From: Agromyces marinus
GTDB taxonomy: Bacteria > Actinomycetota > Actinomycetes > Actinomycetales > Microbacteriaceae
Length of the DNA: 64,000 bases
Direction: 5' to 3'
Assembly (NCBI RefSeq): GCF_021442325.1
Contig: NZ_CP087879.1
Coordinates: 248,001 to 312,000, forward strand
Below are positions 24,857 through 35,487 of this stretch, in pieces; the first letter of the stretch is position 1, and each line of letters starts with the position of its first letter. The notes beneath the pieces were generated by a model that had not been told where the DNA came from, made no database searches, and saw only the letters and a list, made by a program, of their open reading frames with translations. Made by a program: the position numbers and the translations under genes.

Positions 24857-26053
24857 TCACCGGGCGATCTCGCCGGCGACGCGGTTGAACCACGCCGACA
24901 TCGCCGCTCTCGCGGCCCGGCGGTCGCGATCGGCCGACGCCCGCACCGTCTCGCGCGAGGCCCACACCCGCGCGAGCGCATCGCCTCCGGCCGGCGTCCA
25001 GGCCGTCGCGAGATCGATCACGCCGTCCTGTGCCCACCACCCCGTCGCGCCGCGCAGCTTCACGCCCGTGTACGAATCGACCGGCAACGCGGCGATCGGC
25101 ACTCCGGCCGGGCCGGCGAACACCGCGGGGTGGTAGCGGCTCGTGACGAGCATGCCGGCACCTCGCGCGAGCCGCGCCGCCGAACGCGGATCGCCCGTCG
25201 GGAGGACGACGGACGGTGAACGCAGCTCGGTGCGGACGGCGTCGTGGAGCACCTGGTCGCCGGCGAGCGTGCCCGGCACGAGCGAACCGAAGTGCGGGTG
25301 GAAGGCGGGCTCCAAGCCGGTCCGGTCGGCGAGCGCGTCGATCGAACGCGCCAGGCCCGAGATCGTCGCCCCGCGGGGGAGCCCGCCGAGGTGCACCGAG
25401 AGGCTCACGAGCAGCAGGTCGGCCGCGCCATCCGCCGGCTCATGCTCGTCGGCGCCGAGGAACGTGGCGTCGTCGCGATTGGCCGCGAGGCGGCCGGTCG
25501 GTACGCCGAGGTCGGCGGCCACGCCGGCCGACGGATGCTCGCGCACGCCCACCAGTCGTGCCGATCGCAGGAGGGCGCCGACCGTCGCTCGATCCACCGG
25601 ATCGAGCCGCGGCCCGAGGGTCTGGCCCGAAACGACCAGGGGCGTGCCGAAACGCTCGGCGAGCGTGCCGAGGATCGTGCGCTCGAAGATGCGATGGGGC
25701 CAGTTCGACGTGAGGTTGCCCCCGCCGGCGACGACCACTCCGTCTGCGGACGCGACGGCCTCGATCACCGCCAGGGCGGGGTCGTCCGCGGCGATCGTCG
25801 CTCGGCCGTCGGCCGCGGCGAGGACCGCGGCCGAACGGATCGACAGGTCCTCGCGGGACCCCGGGAACGCCAAGCCGCCGATCGCCTCGATCCCGTACCG
25901 ATCCGCGGTCTCCGCCGGCGCGTTCGAGATGCCGACGATGCGCTCGACGCCCCGCGCCCGGAGCGCCTCGACCATGGCGTCGAACATCGCCTCGTCGCCG
26001 ACGTGCATCATCCCGCCGACCACGCCGACGTCACCGATCACCACCACGCGCAT
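24857..26053 (-). CDS. Polysaccharide pyruvyl transferase family protein
   Basis: The 398-residue protein has the family pattern MRVVVIGDVGVVGGMMHVGDEAMFDAMV at the N-terminus, a central GGGNLTSNWPH, VVSGQTLGPR, and a C-terminal SRYHPAVFAGPAGVPIAAL. Members transfer pyruvate ketals to surface glycans (CsaB-like) or are related transferases. A textbook ribosome site (GAGGAGGTGA) lies 8 nt before ATG 26053. It is divergent from the HEAT-glycosyltransferase gene, and the two probably serve the same surface polymer. Confidence 0.85.
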   Translation of the reverse strand: MRVVVIGDVGVVGGMMHVGDEAMFDAMVEALRARGVERIVGISNAPAETADRYGIEAIGGLAFPGSREDLSIRSAAVLAAADGRATIAADDPALAVIEAVASADGVVVAGGGNLTSNWPHRIFERTILGTLAERFGTPLVVSGQTLGPRLDPVDRATVGALLRSARLVGVREHPSAGVAADLGVPTGRLAANRDDATFLGADEHEPADGAADLLLVSLSVHLGGLPRGATISGLARSIDALADRTGLEPAFHPHFGSLVPGTLAGDQVLHDAVRTELRSPSVVLPTGDPRSAARLARGAGMLVTSRYHPAVFAGPAGVPIAALPVDSYTGVKLRGATGWWAQDGVIDLATAWTPAGGDALARVWASRETVRASADRDRRAARAAMSAWFNRVAGEIAR

Positions 26054-26185
26054 CGCCCGTCACCTCCTCTCGGCGAATTGTCAAGCAGGTGACAGGAACG
26101 TACAACCTCCCGAAGTATCATCCAGAACGCTGTGCCGTCGCGATCGGGACGCCGTCCCGGGCGGCGACACGATCCGGGGGGCGTC

Positions 26186-28363
26186 GTGGGGATTCAGACC
26201 GCACTCGATTCCGTGGCGCACGCGCCGACGATCGTCGACGCGATGCGAGCGGCGGACGATCTCGCGTTCGAAGCAGCGCGCGACCCGGGTGCACGCACCC
26301 TGCGCATCCTCGACCGCGCCATGTCGGGGCAGGACGAGCTCGTCGTCGTCGGAGCCGTCCATGCGCTGGCCGGCGTGCTCGACGACGAGGCGGGGCGCAT
26401 CCTGGTGCGACTGCTCTCCGACGAGCGCCGGTTCGTGCGCGAGCACGCCGCGTGGGCGCTCGGCTCGGGCCTGCCGAGGTCCGATGCGGTCGGGCGGCTG
26501 CTGGCGATGGTCGTGGAAGGCGGATTCGCGGGCATGCTCGCGCAGCGCACGCTCGAGCACTGGTCGGGTGCGATCGCGACGGCCCTCGCGATCGGCATCG
26601 AGGGAGCGCTGCTCGGTGTGGGCGACCCCGGTGCCCGCACCAGGCTCGTCGAGACCCTCGGCCTGGTGCGCGACCCGGTCGCAGACGGGCCGCTGGTGCG
26701 CACGGCCGCCGATCCGACCGAACTCGACGCCGTGCGCGCCGCCGCGGTCTCCGCACTCGGCCAGCGGTCCGGTCGCGGTGCACTGACCGACCTGCTGGAG
26801 CGACTCTCGGCCGGCGGCGGATTCCTCGGCGAGGTCGCGCGGCTCGCGCTCGTGGACGTCGCGGTCGCCTCGCGTCCGGCCGCGCCTGTTCCGGCCCTCG
26901 AGCGCGGATCCGGGGGGATCACGGTCGCCCAGCTCTTCCTGCACGCCGACATCGACCCTGAGCTGAGCGCGGCGGGCGCGGGCGACAACGGGGGCATCGC
27001 GACGCTGCTCGTCCGGCTCGGCGATGCGCTCGTCTCGGATCGCACGGTCGGCGTCGACCGCGTGGTCACGATGTCGCGCGGGTCGGTCCGGGACGCGATG
27101 GGGGACCTGCTCGAGCTCGAATCCGCAGATCGCACCGGACATCGGTACGGCCGCATCCCGCTGCTGCACGATCCCGTTCCCTCGTCTGCTGCGTGGCCGA
27201 TGCGGGTCGCCGCCCGGAGGGGCATCCGTCGACTGGTCCGCGCCGTCGGCGGTGTCGACCTGATCCACCTGCGCATGGCGGACGTCGGCAGCCTCGCGGC
27301 ATCCGATGTCGCACGCGAGCTCGGGATCCCGGTCGTCTTCACCGTGGCGCCCGATCCCCACGCGGTGGTCGAATCGCTCGACCGGTCCGGTCGCCTGACG
27401 CGCGAGCGGTTCGGTCGGATCGACGTCGACGAGCACTACTGGTTCCGCACCAGGCTCGTCCAGCGACTGGCCGCCGATGCCGCCCACACCGTCCTCTTCC
27501 CGCGGCCGCGTCTCGCCGAGGACCTGCGGCGACTCGTCGGGATCGACCTCGGCGCGCATCCCGAGCGGCACACGGTCGTCCCGGAAGGCGTGGACCTCGA
27601 CACGATCGACCGTTCGGTGGCCGAGGCGATCGCGCACGCGCGCGGGGCGCCGGCGAGCCCGGCGCTCGCCGAGCTCGGCGACCTGGTCGAGCGGCTCGCC
27701 CCCGACCGACGCGGGCTGCCGTTGCTCGTGAGCATCGGCCGGCTGCATCGCGTCAAGGGCATGGCGGCGCTCGTCGAGGCATGGGCCGGCGGCCCGCTCG
27801 CCGAGCGCGCGAACCTGCTCCTGATCGGCGGCGACCTCGCCTCGCCCTCGCCCGACGAGCTGGAGCAGCTCGATCGCATCGACGAGCTGATCCCCGCCGG
27901 CGAGCGGAACCGCGTCGGCCTGCTGCTCCCGGGGCATCGGCCGAACGACGTCGCCGCGAGCTGGCTCGCAGCCGCTCGGTTCGGCCTGCCCGGGCTCGCC
28001 GCGGCCGGGGGAGTGTATGCGTGCGCGAGCCTGAAGGAGGAGTTCGGGCTCGCGCTGCTCGAGGCGATGGCGACCGGGCTGTTCGTCGTGGCCCCCGACG
28101 GGGGAGGCCCGGCGACCTACGTCGAGCACGGCGTGACGGGCATCCTCACCGCGACCGCTGACGTCGAACGGCTTCGCACGGCGCTCGATGCCGCGCTCAC
28201 GATCTCGGCGTCCGACCTCGCCGAGGATCGGGCGGAGCATGCCCGCGCGATGGTGCGCGATCAGTTCACCATCCAGCGGATGTCGGCCGCCCTCGGCAGG
28301 GTGTACGGCGGCGTCGCGCGCGAAGAGGCGGAGCTGTTCGAGCCCGCGAGGCGGGCCGGATGA
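26186..28363 (+). CDS. HEAT-like repeat domain fused to a GT4-type glycosyltransferase
   Basis: The 725-residue protein has an N-terminal alpha-helical repeat region (about 1-235; units such as DELVVVGAVHALAGVLDDE and ERRFVREHAAWALGSG) resembling HEAT/armadillo repeats. A GT-B glycosyltransferase follows (about 255-710) with GDNGGIATLLVRLGDAL, LLVSIGRLHRVKGMAALVEA and the GT4 nucleotide-sugar motif EEFGLALLEAMATGLFVVAPDGGG. GTG 26186 follows GGGGGGC and begins the first helix. It overlaps the next glycosyltransferase gene by 4 nt. The donor and acceptor are unknown. Confidence 0.8.
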   Translation: MGIQTALDSVAHAPTIVDAMRAADDLAFEAARDPGARTLRILDRAMSGQDELVVVGAVHALAGVLDDEAGRILVRLLSDERRFVREHAAWALGSGLPRSDAVGRLLAMVVEGGFAGMLAQRTLEHWSGAIATALAIGIEGALLGVGDPGARTRLVETLGLVRDPVADGPLVRTAADPTELDAVRAAAVSALGQRSGRGALTDLLERLSAGGGFLGEVARLALVDVAVASRPAAPVPALERGSGGITVAQLFLHADIDPELSAAGAGDNGGIATLLVRLGDALVSDRTVGVDRVVTMSRGSVRDAMGDLLELESADRTGHRYGRIPLLHDPVPSSAAWPMRVAARRGIRRLVRAVGGVDLIHLRMADVGSLAASDVARELGIPVVFTVAPDPHAVVESLDRSGRLTRERFGRIDVDEHYWFRTRLVQRLAADAAHTVLFPRPRLAEDLRRLVGIDLGAHPERHTVVPEGVDLDTIDRSVAEAIAHARGAPASPALAELGDLVERLAPDRRGLPLLVSIGRLHRVKGMAALVEAWAGGPLAERANLLLIGGDLASPSPDELEQLDRIDELIPAGERNRVGLLLPGHRPNDVAASWLAAARFGLPGLAAAGGVYACASLKEEFGLALLEAMATGLFVVAPDGGGPATYVEHGVTGILTATADVERLRTALDAALTISASDLAEDRAEHARAMVRDQFTIQRMSAALGRVYGGVAREEAELFEPARRAG

Positions 28364-29655
28364 GCCTGCTCGTGATCAGCCCCGACTACGCATCCCACCT
28401 GCTGCCGCTCGCCACGATCGCGACGGCGTGGCGGAACCGCGGCGAGCGCGTGGTCGTGGCGAGCGGCCCCGCGACATCCGGCATCGTCGAGGAGTTCGGG
28501 TTCGAATGCCACGACCTGCGACTCGGCAGGGGGTCGAACCCGGGCGTGATCTCGGCCGACGCCCAACCGGCCGACGAAGGCGACTCGCTGCGCGGCTTCT
28601 TCGAGGCGACCCGGCAGGGCGCCGTCGCGACACTGCGCTACCAGGCGGCCGAGCGATCGACCGACCTCATGTGGCGACCCGTCGAGTCGGCCCGCGCGAC
28701 CATGCGCGCCGTCGACGAGGTGCGGCCGAGGCACGTCATCGTCGACCACCTGGCCTTCAGCGCACGGCTCGGGCTGCAGACCGCGGGCGTCCCGTACGGC
28801 GACGTCGTGCTCGGGCACCCGAGTGCGCTGCCCGTCGGCGACGAGGTCTACGGCGTGCCGCCGGCATGGCCGCGTGCGATCGCGCCGGAACCGGCGGAGC
28901 TCGCCGACCTCCGCCGCCTGTGCGAGCGCGTCTCCGAGCGGTTCGCCGAGGAATGGAACCTGGCCGCCGCCGAGCTGGATCCCGGCCACGTCCCGGTGGA
29001 GGACGCGTTCGCGAGCCACGGCCCGCTCGTGCTGTACAACTCCCCGGCCGCGCTCGCGGACGACGACCGCCTGCGCCTGCTGCCCCGGCATCGCTTCCTC
29101 GGCTCGACGCTGCGCTCCGAGCGCGTCGACGCCGACGTCGTCGAGTGGGTCGGGCGGAGCGCCCCGTACGCGTACGTGAGCCTCGGCAGCTTCCTGTCGG
29201 TGCGCGGTGACGTGCTGCGGCGTATCGCCGACGCGCTGCGGAGCCTCGGCCTGCCTGCGGCGATCGCGACGGGGTCGACGCCGGCGGGCGACCTCGGGGA
29301 CCTCCCCGCCGACTGGTTGGTGCGGGACTACCTGCCGCAGGTGCGGCTGCTGGGCTCCGCCGCGGTCGCGGTGTCGCACGGCGGCAACAACTCGGTGACC
29401 GAGTCGATCGGCTCGGGCGTTCCGCTCGTCGTGCTGCCCCTCTCGACCGACCAGTTCGCGGGTGCGGCCTCGGTCGAGCGCAGCGGATTCGGCGTCGCGC
29501 TCGACCCGAACACCGCGACGGCGCGCGAGATCGCCGATGCGCTGCGCCGGATGCTCGACCTCCCGCCGGAGGCGCGGACTCGTCTCGAGGCCCTCGCGGC
29601 GGGTCAGGCCGCGAGACCCGGGCCCGAGGTCGCGTTCGACGCCCTCACCGCCTGA
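28360..29655 (+). CDS. GT1-family glycosyltransferase (MGT/UDPGT-like)
   Basis: The 431-residue GT-B enzyme has LLVISPDYASHLLPLATIATAW at the N-terminus and the GT1 donor-binding region RDYLPQVRLLGSAAVAVSHG followed by GNNSVTESIGSGVPLVVLPLSTDQF near residues 320-370. GT1 members glycosylate lipids, secondary metabolites or polyketides. The ATG overlaps the preceding stop (ATGA). Its 3' end overlaps the convergent GT2 gene by 52 nt. Confidence 0.87.
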   Translation: MSLLVISPDYASHLLPLATIATAWRNRGERVVVASGPATSGIVEEFGFECHDLRLGRGSNPGVISADAQPADEGDSLRGFFEATRQGAVATLRYQAAERSTDLMWRPVESARATMRAVDEVRPRHVIVDHLAFSARLGLQTAGVPYGDVVLGHPSALPVGDEVYGVPPAWPRAIAPEPAELADLRRLCERVSERFAEEWNLAAAELDPGHVPVEDAFASHGPLVLYNSPAALADDDRLRLLPRHRFLGSTLRSERVDADVVEWVGRSAPYAYVSLGSFLSVRGDVLRRIADALRSLGLPAAIATGSTPAGDLGDLPADWLVRDYLPQVRLLGSAAVAVSHGGNNSVTESIGSGVPLVVLPLSTDQFAGAASVERSGFGVALDPNTATAREIADALRRMLDLPPEARTRLEALAAGQAARPGPEVAFDALTA

Positions 29656-30314
29656 CCCTCGGCGACGAGCGCCCGCATCGCCTCCGGGTCGCCGGCGGCG
29701 GCGCGATACCGCGCCATGAGTTCGGCATTGCGGTCGTACTGCTCGCCGACGCGCGGCTCGGGCACGTGGTGCAGCGCGTACACGGTGCCGTCGTGCCGCT
29801 GCGGCCCGACGCCGAGCAGCGTCTCGTGTGCGAGCAGCCAGGCGGAGTCCTCGAAGCCCCATCCGCGGAACCGCTCGTCCTGGCCGCCGTGCGACTCCCA
29901 GGTGCGCCGGGTGGTGACGTAGACGCCCGAGCAGGCGCCGTGCACGAGCTCGTGCGTGCAGTCGGCGGGGTCCGCGCCCGCCGCGAGTTCGGCCGAACCG
30001 TCGGGGCCCAGCCAGCGGTAGGACGTGTACGGCAGGTGCACCCGCCCGCTCGTCGCAGCCGCATCGACGGCCTTGCGCAGCGGATCCGGGTGGGGGAGGG
30101 TGTCGGCGTCGTTGATGACGACGACGTCGTCGGGATCGGCGAGGCCGGCCACTGCGAGGTTGCGCGCCCCGGCGAGCACGAAGGCGTCGTCGCCGCCGTC
30201 GATCGTCTCGACGCGGAACTCGGGGAGCTCGCGGGCGTACCACGCGAGGAGTCGCTCGAACGCGTCGATGCGGGACGGAGCGGCGCGCCACGGGATGACG
30301 ACGAGGTTGGTCAC
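29604..30314 (-). CDS. GT2-like glycosyltransferase (galactosyltransferase-type)
   Basis: The 236-residue GT-A protein has an acidic metal-binding motif VVVINDADTLPHPDPLRKAV and a WGFEDSAWLLAHETL region (ED motif) like family 2/27 galactosyltransferases. GTG 30314 lies 6 nt after TAGAGT (30321-30326 on the reverse strand), indicating a leaderless message. It converges on and overlaps the GT1 gene. It may add one sugar to the same surface glycan. Confidence 0.83.
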   Translation of the reverse strand: MTNLVVIPWRAAPSRIDAFERLLAWYARELPEFRVETIDGGDDAFVLAGARNLAVAGLADPDDVVVINDADTLPHPDPLRKAVDAAATSGRVHLPYTSYRWLGPDGSAELAAGADPADCTHELVHGACSGVYVTTRRTWESHGGQDERFRGWGFEDSAWLLAHETLLGVGPQRHDGTVYALHHVPEPRVGEQYDRNAELMARYRAAAGDPEAMRALVAEGQAVRASNATSGPGLAA

Positions 30315-30387
30315 GCCGCAACTCTAGGCGCGTGGGGTGCGTGTCCGGAGCCGCTTGACAACGGGCGCGGTCGTCCCCCGAAACGGT

Positions 30388-30413
30388 GCCGGCGCGGCCG
30401 CGATCCCGCCGGC
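30388..30413 (-). terminator. Hairpin after pgm
   Basis: GCCGGCG (30388-30394) and CGCCGGC (30407-30413) form a perfect 7-bp stem beginning 6 nt after the pgm stop codon on the minus strand. No T-run follows. Confidence 0.55.
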
Positions 30414-30419
30414 GGGCGG

Positions 30420-32051
<1,632 letters not shown>

Positions 32052-32057
32052 CCTCCA

Positions 32058-32133
32058 ATCCTGCCGCGGCCGACGCTCCGGCGACAGCCCGGCCCGTCAC
32101 ACGGGCGGCGGCGCCCTCGCCCGTCGTTAGGCT
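32058..32133. promoter_or_regulatory. Divergent leaderless-type -10 boxes of pgm and pheA
   Basis: CAGGAT (32058-32063, reverse strand) ends 6 nt before the pgm ATG, and TAGGCT (32128-32133) ends 7 nt before the pheA ATG at 32141. Both genes would start transcription at or near the initiation codon. Confidence 0.5.
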
Positions 32134-32140
32134 GAACCGC

Positions 32141-33100
32141 ATGACGGATGCCGCCCAGCACAGCCCCGACGAGACGTACTCGTACCTCGGGCCGGCCGGC
32201 ACGTTCACCGAGGCGGCGCTCAAGCAGGTGCCCGAGGCGCAGGGCCGTCACTGGCGCAGCGTCAACAACGTCGGCGAGGCGCTCGCCGACGTCGTCGAAG
32301 GCCGTTCGACCGCCGCGATGATCGCCATCGAGAACTCGGTCGACGGCGGCGTGACGGCGACCCAGGACGCGCTCGCGACCGTTCCCGGCCTGCGCATCGT
32401 CGGCGAGTACCTGGTGCCCGTGGACTTCGTCCTCGTCGCGCGTCCCGGGACCCGCCTCGCGGACGTCCGGGTCGTCAACGCCCACCCCGTCGCGTACGCG
32501 CAGTCGCGCGGCTGGCTCGAGCAGCACCTGCCCGAGCACGGCCACATGCCCGCGACGAGCAACGTGCAGGCCGCGGCATCCCTGTTCGAGAACGGGCTGG
32601 CCGATGCCGCGGTCGCCCCGCCCGGCATCGTCGACCACCTCGACGTCGAGGTGCTCGCCGAGGGCATCGGCGACAACCCGAACGCCGCCACCCGGTTCGT
32701 GCTCGTCAGCCGCGCGCGCGGCGTCCCGCCCCGGACGGGTGCCGACAAGACGAGCGTCATCATCGAACTGCCCGACGAGGAGCCCGGCTCGCTGCTCGCG
32801 ATGCTCGAGCAGTTCTCCACCCGGGGCGTGAACATGTCGCTGCTGCAGTCGCGCCCGATCGGCGACGCGATGGGACGCTACCGGTTCGTCATCGACCTCG
32901 ACGGCCACGTCGAGGACGAACGCGTGTACGACGCGCTCCTCGGTGTCCGCCGCTTCAGCCCGAAGGTGATCTTCCTCGGCTCCTACCCGCGCGCCGATCG
33001 CCGCGAGGTCGAGTACCACTCCAAGTACGACGACGAGATCTTCATCGAGGCGCGCGACTGGCTGCGCGGCATCGTGAGTGGGGAGCCCGAGGGCGACTGA
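32141..33100 (+). CDS. pheA: Prephenate dehydratase
   Basis: The 319-residue monofunctional enzyme converts prephenate to phenylpyruvate for phenylalanine synthesis. The catalytic domain (about 10-195) has YLGPAGTFTEAAL, MIAIENSVDGGVTATQD and NAATRFVLVSR (TRF motif). An ACT regulatory domain follows (about 205-280) with GSLLAMLEQFSTRGVNMSLL. The usual ESRP effector motif reads QSRP. No chorismate mutase domain is present, as usual in actinobacteria. Confidence 0.95.
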   Translation: MTDAAQHSPDETYSYLGPAGTFTEAALKQVPEAQGRHWRSVNNVGEALADVVEGRSTAAMIAIENSVDGGVTATQDALATVPGLRIVGEYLVPVDFVLVARPGTRLADVRVVNAHPVAYAQSRGWLEQHLPEHGHMPATSNVQAAASLFENGLADAAVAPPGIVDHLDVEVLAEGIGDNPNAATRFVLVSRARGVPPRTGADKTSVIIELPDEEPGSLLAMLEQFSTRGVNMSLLQSRPIGDAMGRYRFVIDLDGHVEDERVYDALLGVRRFSPKVIFLGSYPRADRREVEYHSKYDDEIFIEARDWLRGIVSGEPEGD

Positions 33101-33116
33101 CGGGGCGGAACCCCGC

Positions 33117-34079
33117 TCAACTCGTCACAACGACGGATGCCGCGAGGGCTCGCCCCGTCGACTCATCCGGCTGGGCGCCGACGCCGCCGGGTCCTCGCGT
33201 GGATGCGGTCCCGCATGCCACGCCGAAGGCGAGCGCCTCCCCGGTCGACGCTCCGCGCAGGCGTGCGGCGAGGAACCCGGCCGCGAGCGTGTCGCCTGCG
33301 CCGACCGTGTCGACGAGCCGGCCCTCGACCGTCGGCACTGCGGCGTGGAGCGTCTCGGTGCGAGTGCCGACGCGGCTCAGTGCCGAGGCGCCGTCCGCGC
33401 CGAGCTTCGCCACGACGACGCCGCCCGGCGGCATCCGGTCGAGGGCCCACTCGACGGCACCGCCCAGGTCGCCGGCCTGCGAGATCCCGCACAGTTCCTG
33501 CTCGTTGCCGAAGAGGATGTCGGTGTGGGGGAGCAGATCGGCGATGCCTCCGTCCCACTCCTGCGCCGGGTCGAAGTTCCCGTCGACCGACGTGGTCAGT
33601 CCCTTGGCTCGAGCGCGTCGGAAGAGTTCGGCGGCGCCCGTCTGCAGGTCGTGTTGCAGGAAGTAGCTGCCGATGTGCAGGTGGGCGGACGAAGCGAGCG
33701 CGGTGTCGGGGACGTCGGCGGTCGTCACGGTCCCGATGGAGCCCATCGAGGTCAGGATCGCGCGGTCGCCGTCGGGACGCGTGAGATGGGTCGACGCGCC
33801 GGTCGGGCGCGTCGGGTCGATCCGGATGAGCGAGGTGTCGACCCGTCGGCGGTCGAGTTCGTCGGCGAGGAAGACCCCGAACGGGTCGTCGCCGCGCACG
33901 CTCACGAGGGATGTAGGGATCCCGAGTCGTGCGGCCCCGCATGCGGTGATCGCCGAGGAGCTGCCCATCGTGAGGGTCGTCGCGGGGACGATCTGTTCGT
34001 GCTGACCGAACCGGAGCTCTCCGTCGAGCTCCACGATCAGATCGACGCAGAGTTCCCCGACGACGAGCAACGCGTTCAC
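33117..34079 (-). CDS. PfkB-family carbohydrate kinase
   Basis: The 320-residue ribokinase-fold protein starts VNALLVVGELCVDLIVELDGE, has a substrate-side GSSSAITACGAARLG, and the ATP/catalytic signature DTVGAGDTLAAGFLAARL with the catalytic Asp. GTG 34079 overlaps the upstream stop (GTGA); ATG 34103, preceded by GGAG, is an alternative eight codons longer. It forms an operon with the Pro-1 protein and the SIS protein, opposite an ABC sugar importer. That arrangement resembles fructosamine kinase FrlD with deglycase FrlB. Ribose, adenosine or fructose-type substrates cannot be excluded. Confidence 0.87.
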   Translation of the reverse strand: MNALLVVGELCVDLIVELDGELRFGQHEQIVPATTLTMGSSSAITACGAARLGIPTSLVSVRGDDPFGVFLADELDRRRVDTSLIRIDPTRPTGASTHLTRPDGDRAILTSMGSIGTVTTADVPDTALASSAHLHIGSYFLQHDLQTGAAELFRRARAKGLTTSVDGNFDPAQEWDGGIADLLPHTDILFGNEQELCGISQAGDLGGAVEWALDRMPPGGVVVAKLGADGASALSRVGTRTETLHAAVPTVEGRLVDTVGAGDTLAAGFLAARLRGASTGEALAFGVACGTASTRGPGGVGAQPDESTGRALAASVVVTS

Positions 34080-34402
34080 GCGCTCGGCTGCGGCGTGATC
34101 CATTCGCTCCACGTCCCTTCGATTCGAATGCCGTGCTCCTCCGCCCAGTCTGCGACAGCGCCCGACGCGGCGTCGCACGCGCGCCCGTGCGCCTCGCGGC
34201 CGCGATCGGAGCCGTGGATGGTGACGACCGGCCACGGGTGCGTCGCTGCACCGCCGCTGGCGACCGCGGCCAGGACCGGGGTGCCCATGGCGATGACGTC
34301 GCCGGGGCCGAGCCCGAGACTGTCGGACACGGCGTCTGCCACGCGGGTCAGGAGGTCCGTGCCCGCCGAGTGCTCGGGGTGGATGACGGTGACGATCGGC
34401 AT
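34076..34402 (-). CDS. Small unknown protein with tautomerase-like N-terminal proline
   Basis: This 108-residue protein begins MPIVTVIHPEHSAGTDLLTRVADAVSDSL. Removal of Met would expose Pro-1 on a first beta-strand followed by an amphipathic helix. The second half repeats the strand-helix plan (PVVTIHGSDRGREAHGRACD). That is the beta-alpha-beta layout of the tautomerase/MIF superfamily, but I do not recognise a specific member. It overlaps both neighbours (1 nt with SIS, 4 nt with the kinase), so it is an integral part of the operon. Confidence 0.7.
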   Translation of the reverse strand: MPIVTVIHPEHSAGTDLLTRVADAVSDSLGLGPGDVIAMGTPVLAAVASGGAATHPWPVVTIHGSDRGREAHGRACDAASGAVADWAEEHGIRIEGTWSEWITPQPSA

Positions 34403-35310
34403 CAGTCGGTGACGAGGACGGAGCGGTTCAGGAAGGGCGGGGTGTCGGGGTTGCGTCCCTTGATCGCCGCGAGTTCGACCGCGAGCCGATGCACGAGCGG
34501 GAGGTTCGACTGGGCCTGGAGGTCGTTCGCGTAGACGGCGGCGCCGGTCGCGCGCACGTCGGCGACGACGACCTCGGGCGCTTCATCGAGGAACCAGACG
34601 AGGCTGCCCTCCCCGGCGCACGAGATCGGTCCATGCTGGTACTCCCAGACGGGGTAGGCCTCGGTCCAGAACCCGGCGGACTCGCGGACCTTGAGTGCTG
34701 CCTCCTGGGCGAGGCCGACGGAGGAACGATGTCCGAGGAACACGACGTGCCGGAGCGTGGCGGGGTCGGCCGGAAGGGGGAGCTCCAGTGCGGTCCGCGC
34801 CTCGGATGCCAGGGACGCGGGCGCCGCGCCGATCGACGCGCGGAGCGCGGTGAGCGCCGTCGTCGCGAATCGGGTCTGCACGATGGAGGTCTCGTCGGCG
34901 AACCCGAGGTGGACGATCCGGTCGGCGCAGAGCCGCCCGAGGGGGGTGTCCGCATCGCCCAGGATCGCGGTGATGCGGTTGGTCTCGCCGTAGCGTTCGA
35001 CGATGTCGACGACGTCGGCGGTGGTGCCCGAACGCGAGAGGACGACGATGTGCTCGTCGTCGTCGACCCAGGTGAGTTCGCTCGGGATCGCTGCGCGGGT
35101 TCGGCCGAGGCCTGCGTCGTTGCGAAGGTAGGCGTAGGCGTCGCCGATGTAGTACGAAGTGCCGCAGCCGATGACGAGGACCTTCTCGCCGGCCCGGGGG
35201 AGCAGTCCGATCTCCGAGTCCGGGAGGCTCATGGCGCGCTCCCACATCTCGGGCTGGGTCGCCAGCTCGCGTCGGGTGACGATGCCGGGCTGCTCTGAGT
35301 TGTCGTTCAT
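34402..35310 (-). CDS. SIS-domain protein (sugar-phosphate isomerase/deglycase, GlmS-isomerase/FrlB-like)
   Basis: The 302-residue protein has two SIS domains: VLVIGCGTSYYIGDAYAYL and VVLSRSGTTADVVDIV in the first, and VFLGHRSSVGLAQEAALKVR and WEYQHGPIS (conserved E and H) in the second, ending KGRNPDTPPFLNRSVLV. This matches GlmS-isomerase-like deglycases and deaminases acting on 6-phosphorylated amino sugars or Amadori products. ATG 35310 has GAGG 8 nt upstream. It is first in its operon and divergent from the importer genes. Confidence 0.88.
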   Translation of the reverse strand: MNDNSEQPGIVTRRELATQPEMWERAMSLPDSEIGLLPRAGEKVLVIGCGTSYYIGDAYAYLRNDAGLGRTRAAIPSELTWVDDDEHIVVLSRSGTTADVVDIVERYGETNRITAILGDADTPLGRLCADRIVHLGFADETSIVQTRFATTALTALRASIGAAPASLASEARTALELPLPADPATLRHVVFLGHRSSVGLAQEAALKVRESAGFWTEAYPVWEYQHGPISCAGEGSLVWFLDEAPEVVVADVRATGAAVYANDLQAQSNLPLVHRLAVELAAIKGRNPDTPPFLNRSVLVTD

Positions 35311-35358
35311 CACGTGATCCTCGAGGTCGGCCGCGACTGCGGCGGAACATGTGGTCAA

Positions 35359-35420
35359 ATTCAATCAGAAATGAGCAGGAATTGAAAGTTCTTGACAGAA
35401 ATGGCTCTGGTGGCTGATAC
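35359..35420 (+). promoter_or_regulatory. Promoter and candidate operator of the second sugar importer
   Basis: TTGACA (35391-35396) and TGATAC (35415-35420) form a promoter with 18-bp spacing. Immediately upstream, TTCAAT (35359-35364) and ATTGAA (35380-35385) form an inverted repeat enclosing AATGAGCAG, a 9-mer also found as its complement CTGCTCATT at 43121-43129. The region also serves the divergent SIS gene. Confidence 0.6.
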
Positions 35421-35487
35421 TGCTTGAATCAACTTGGCGCAGCGCAGCAACGGAGCTCGCCGTTCGATCACAGGAGGAGATCGCAGC

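Noticed and set aside
26081-28240. 719-codon open frame on the minus strand antisense to the HEAT-glycosyltransferase gene
   Set aside because: It is a GC-rich antisense shadow: composition is Arg/Gly/Asp/His-rich with no recognisable domain, whereas the plus strand encodes clear GT-B motifs.
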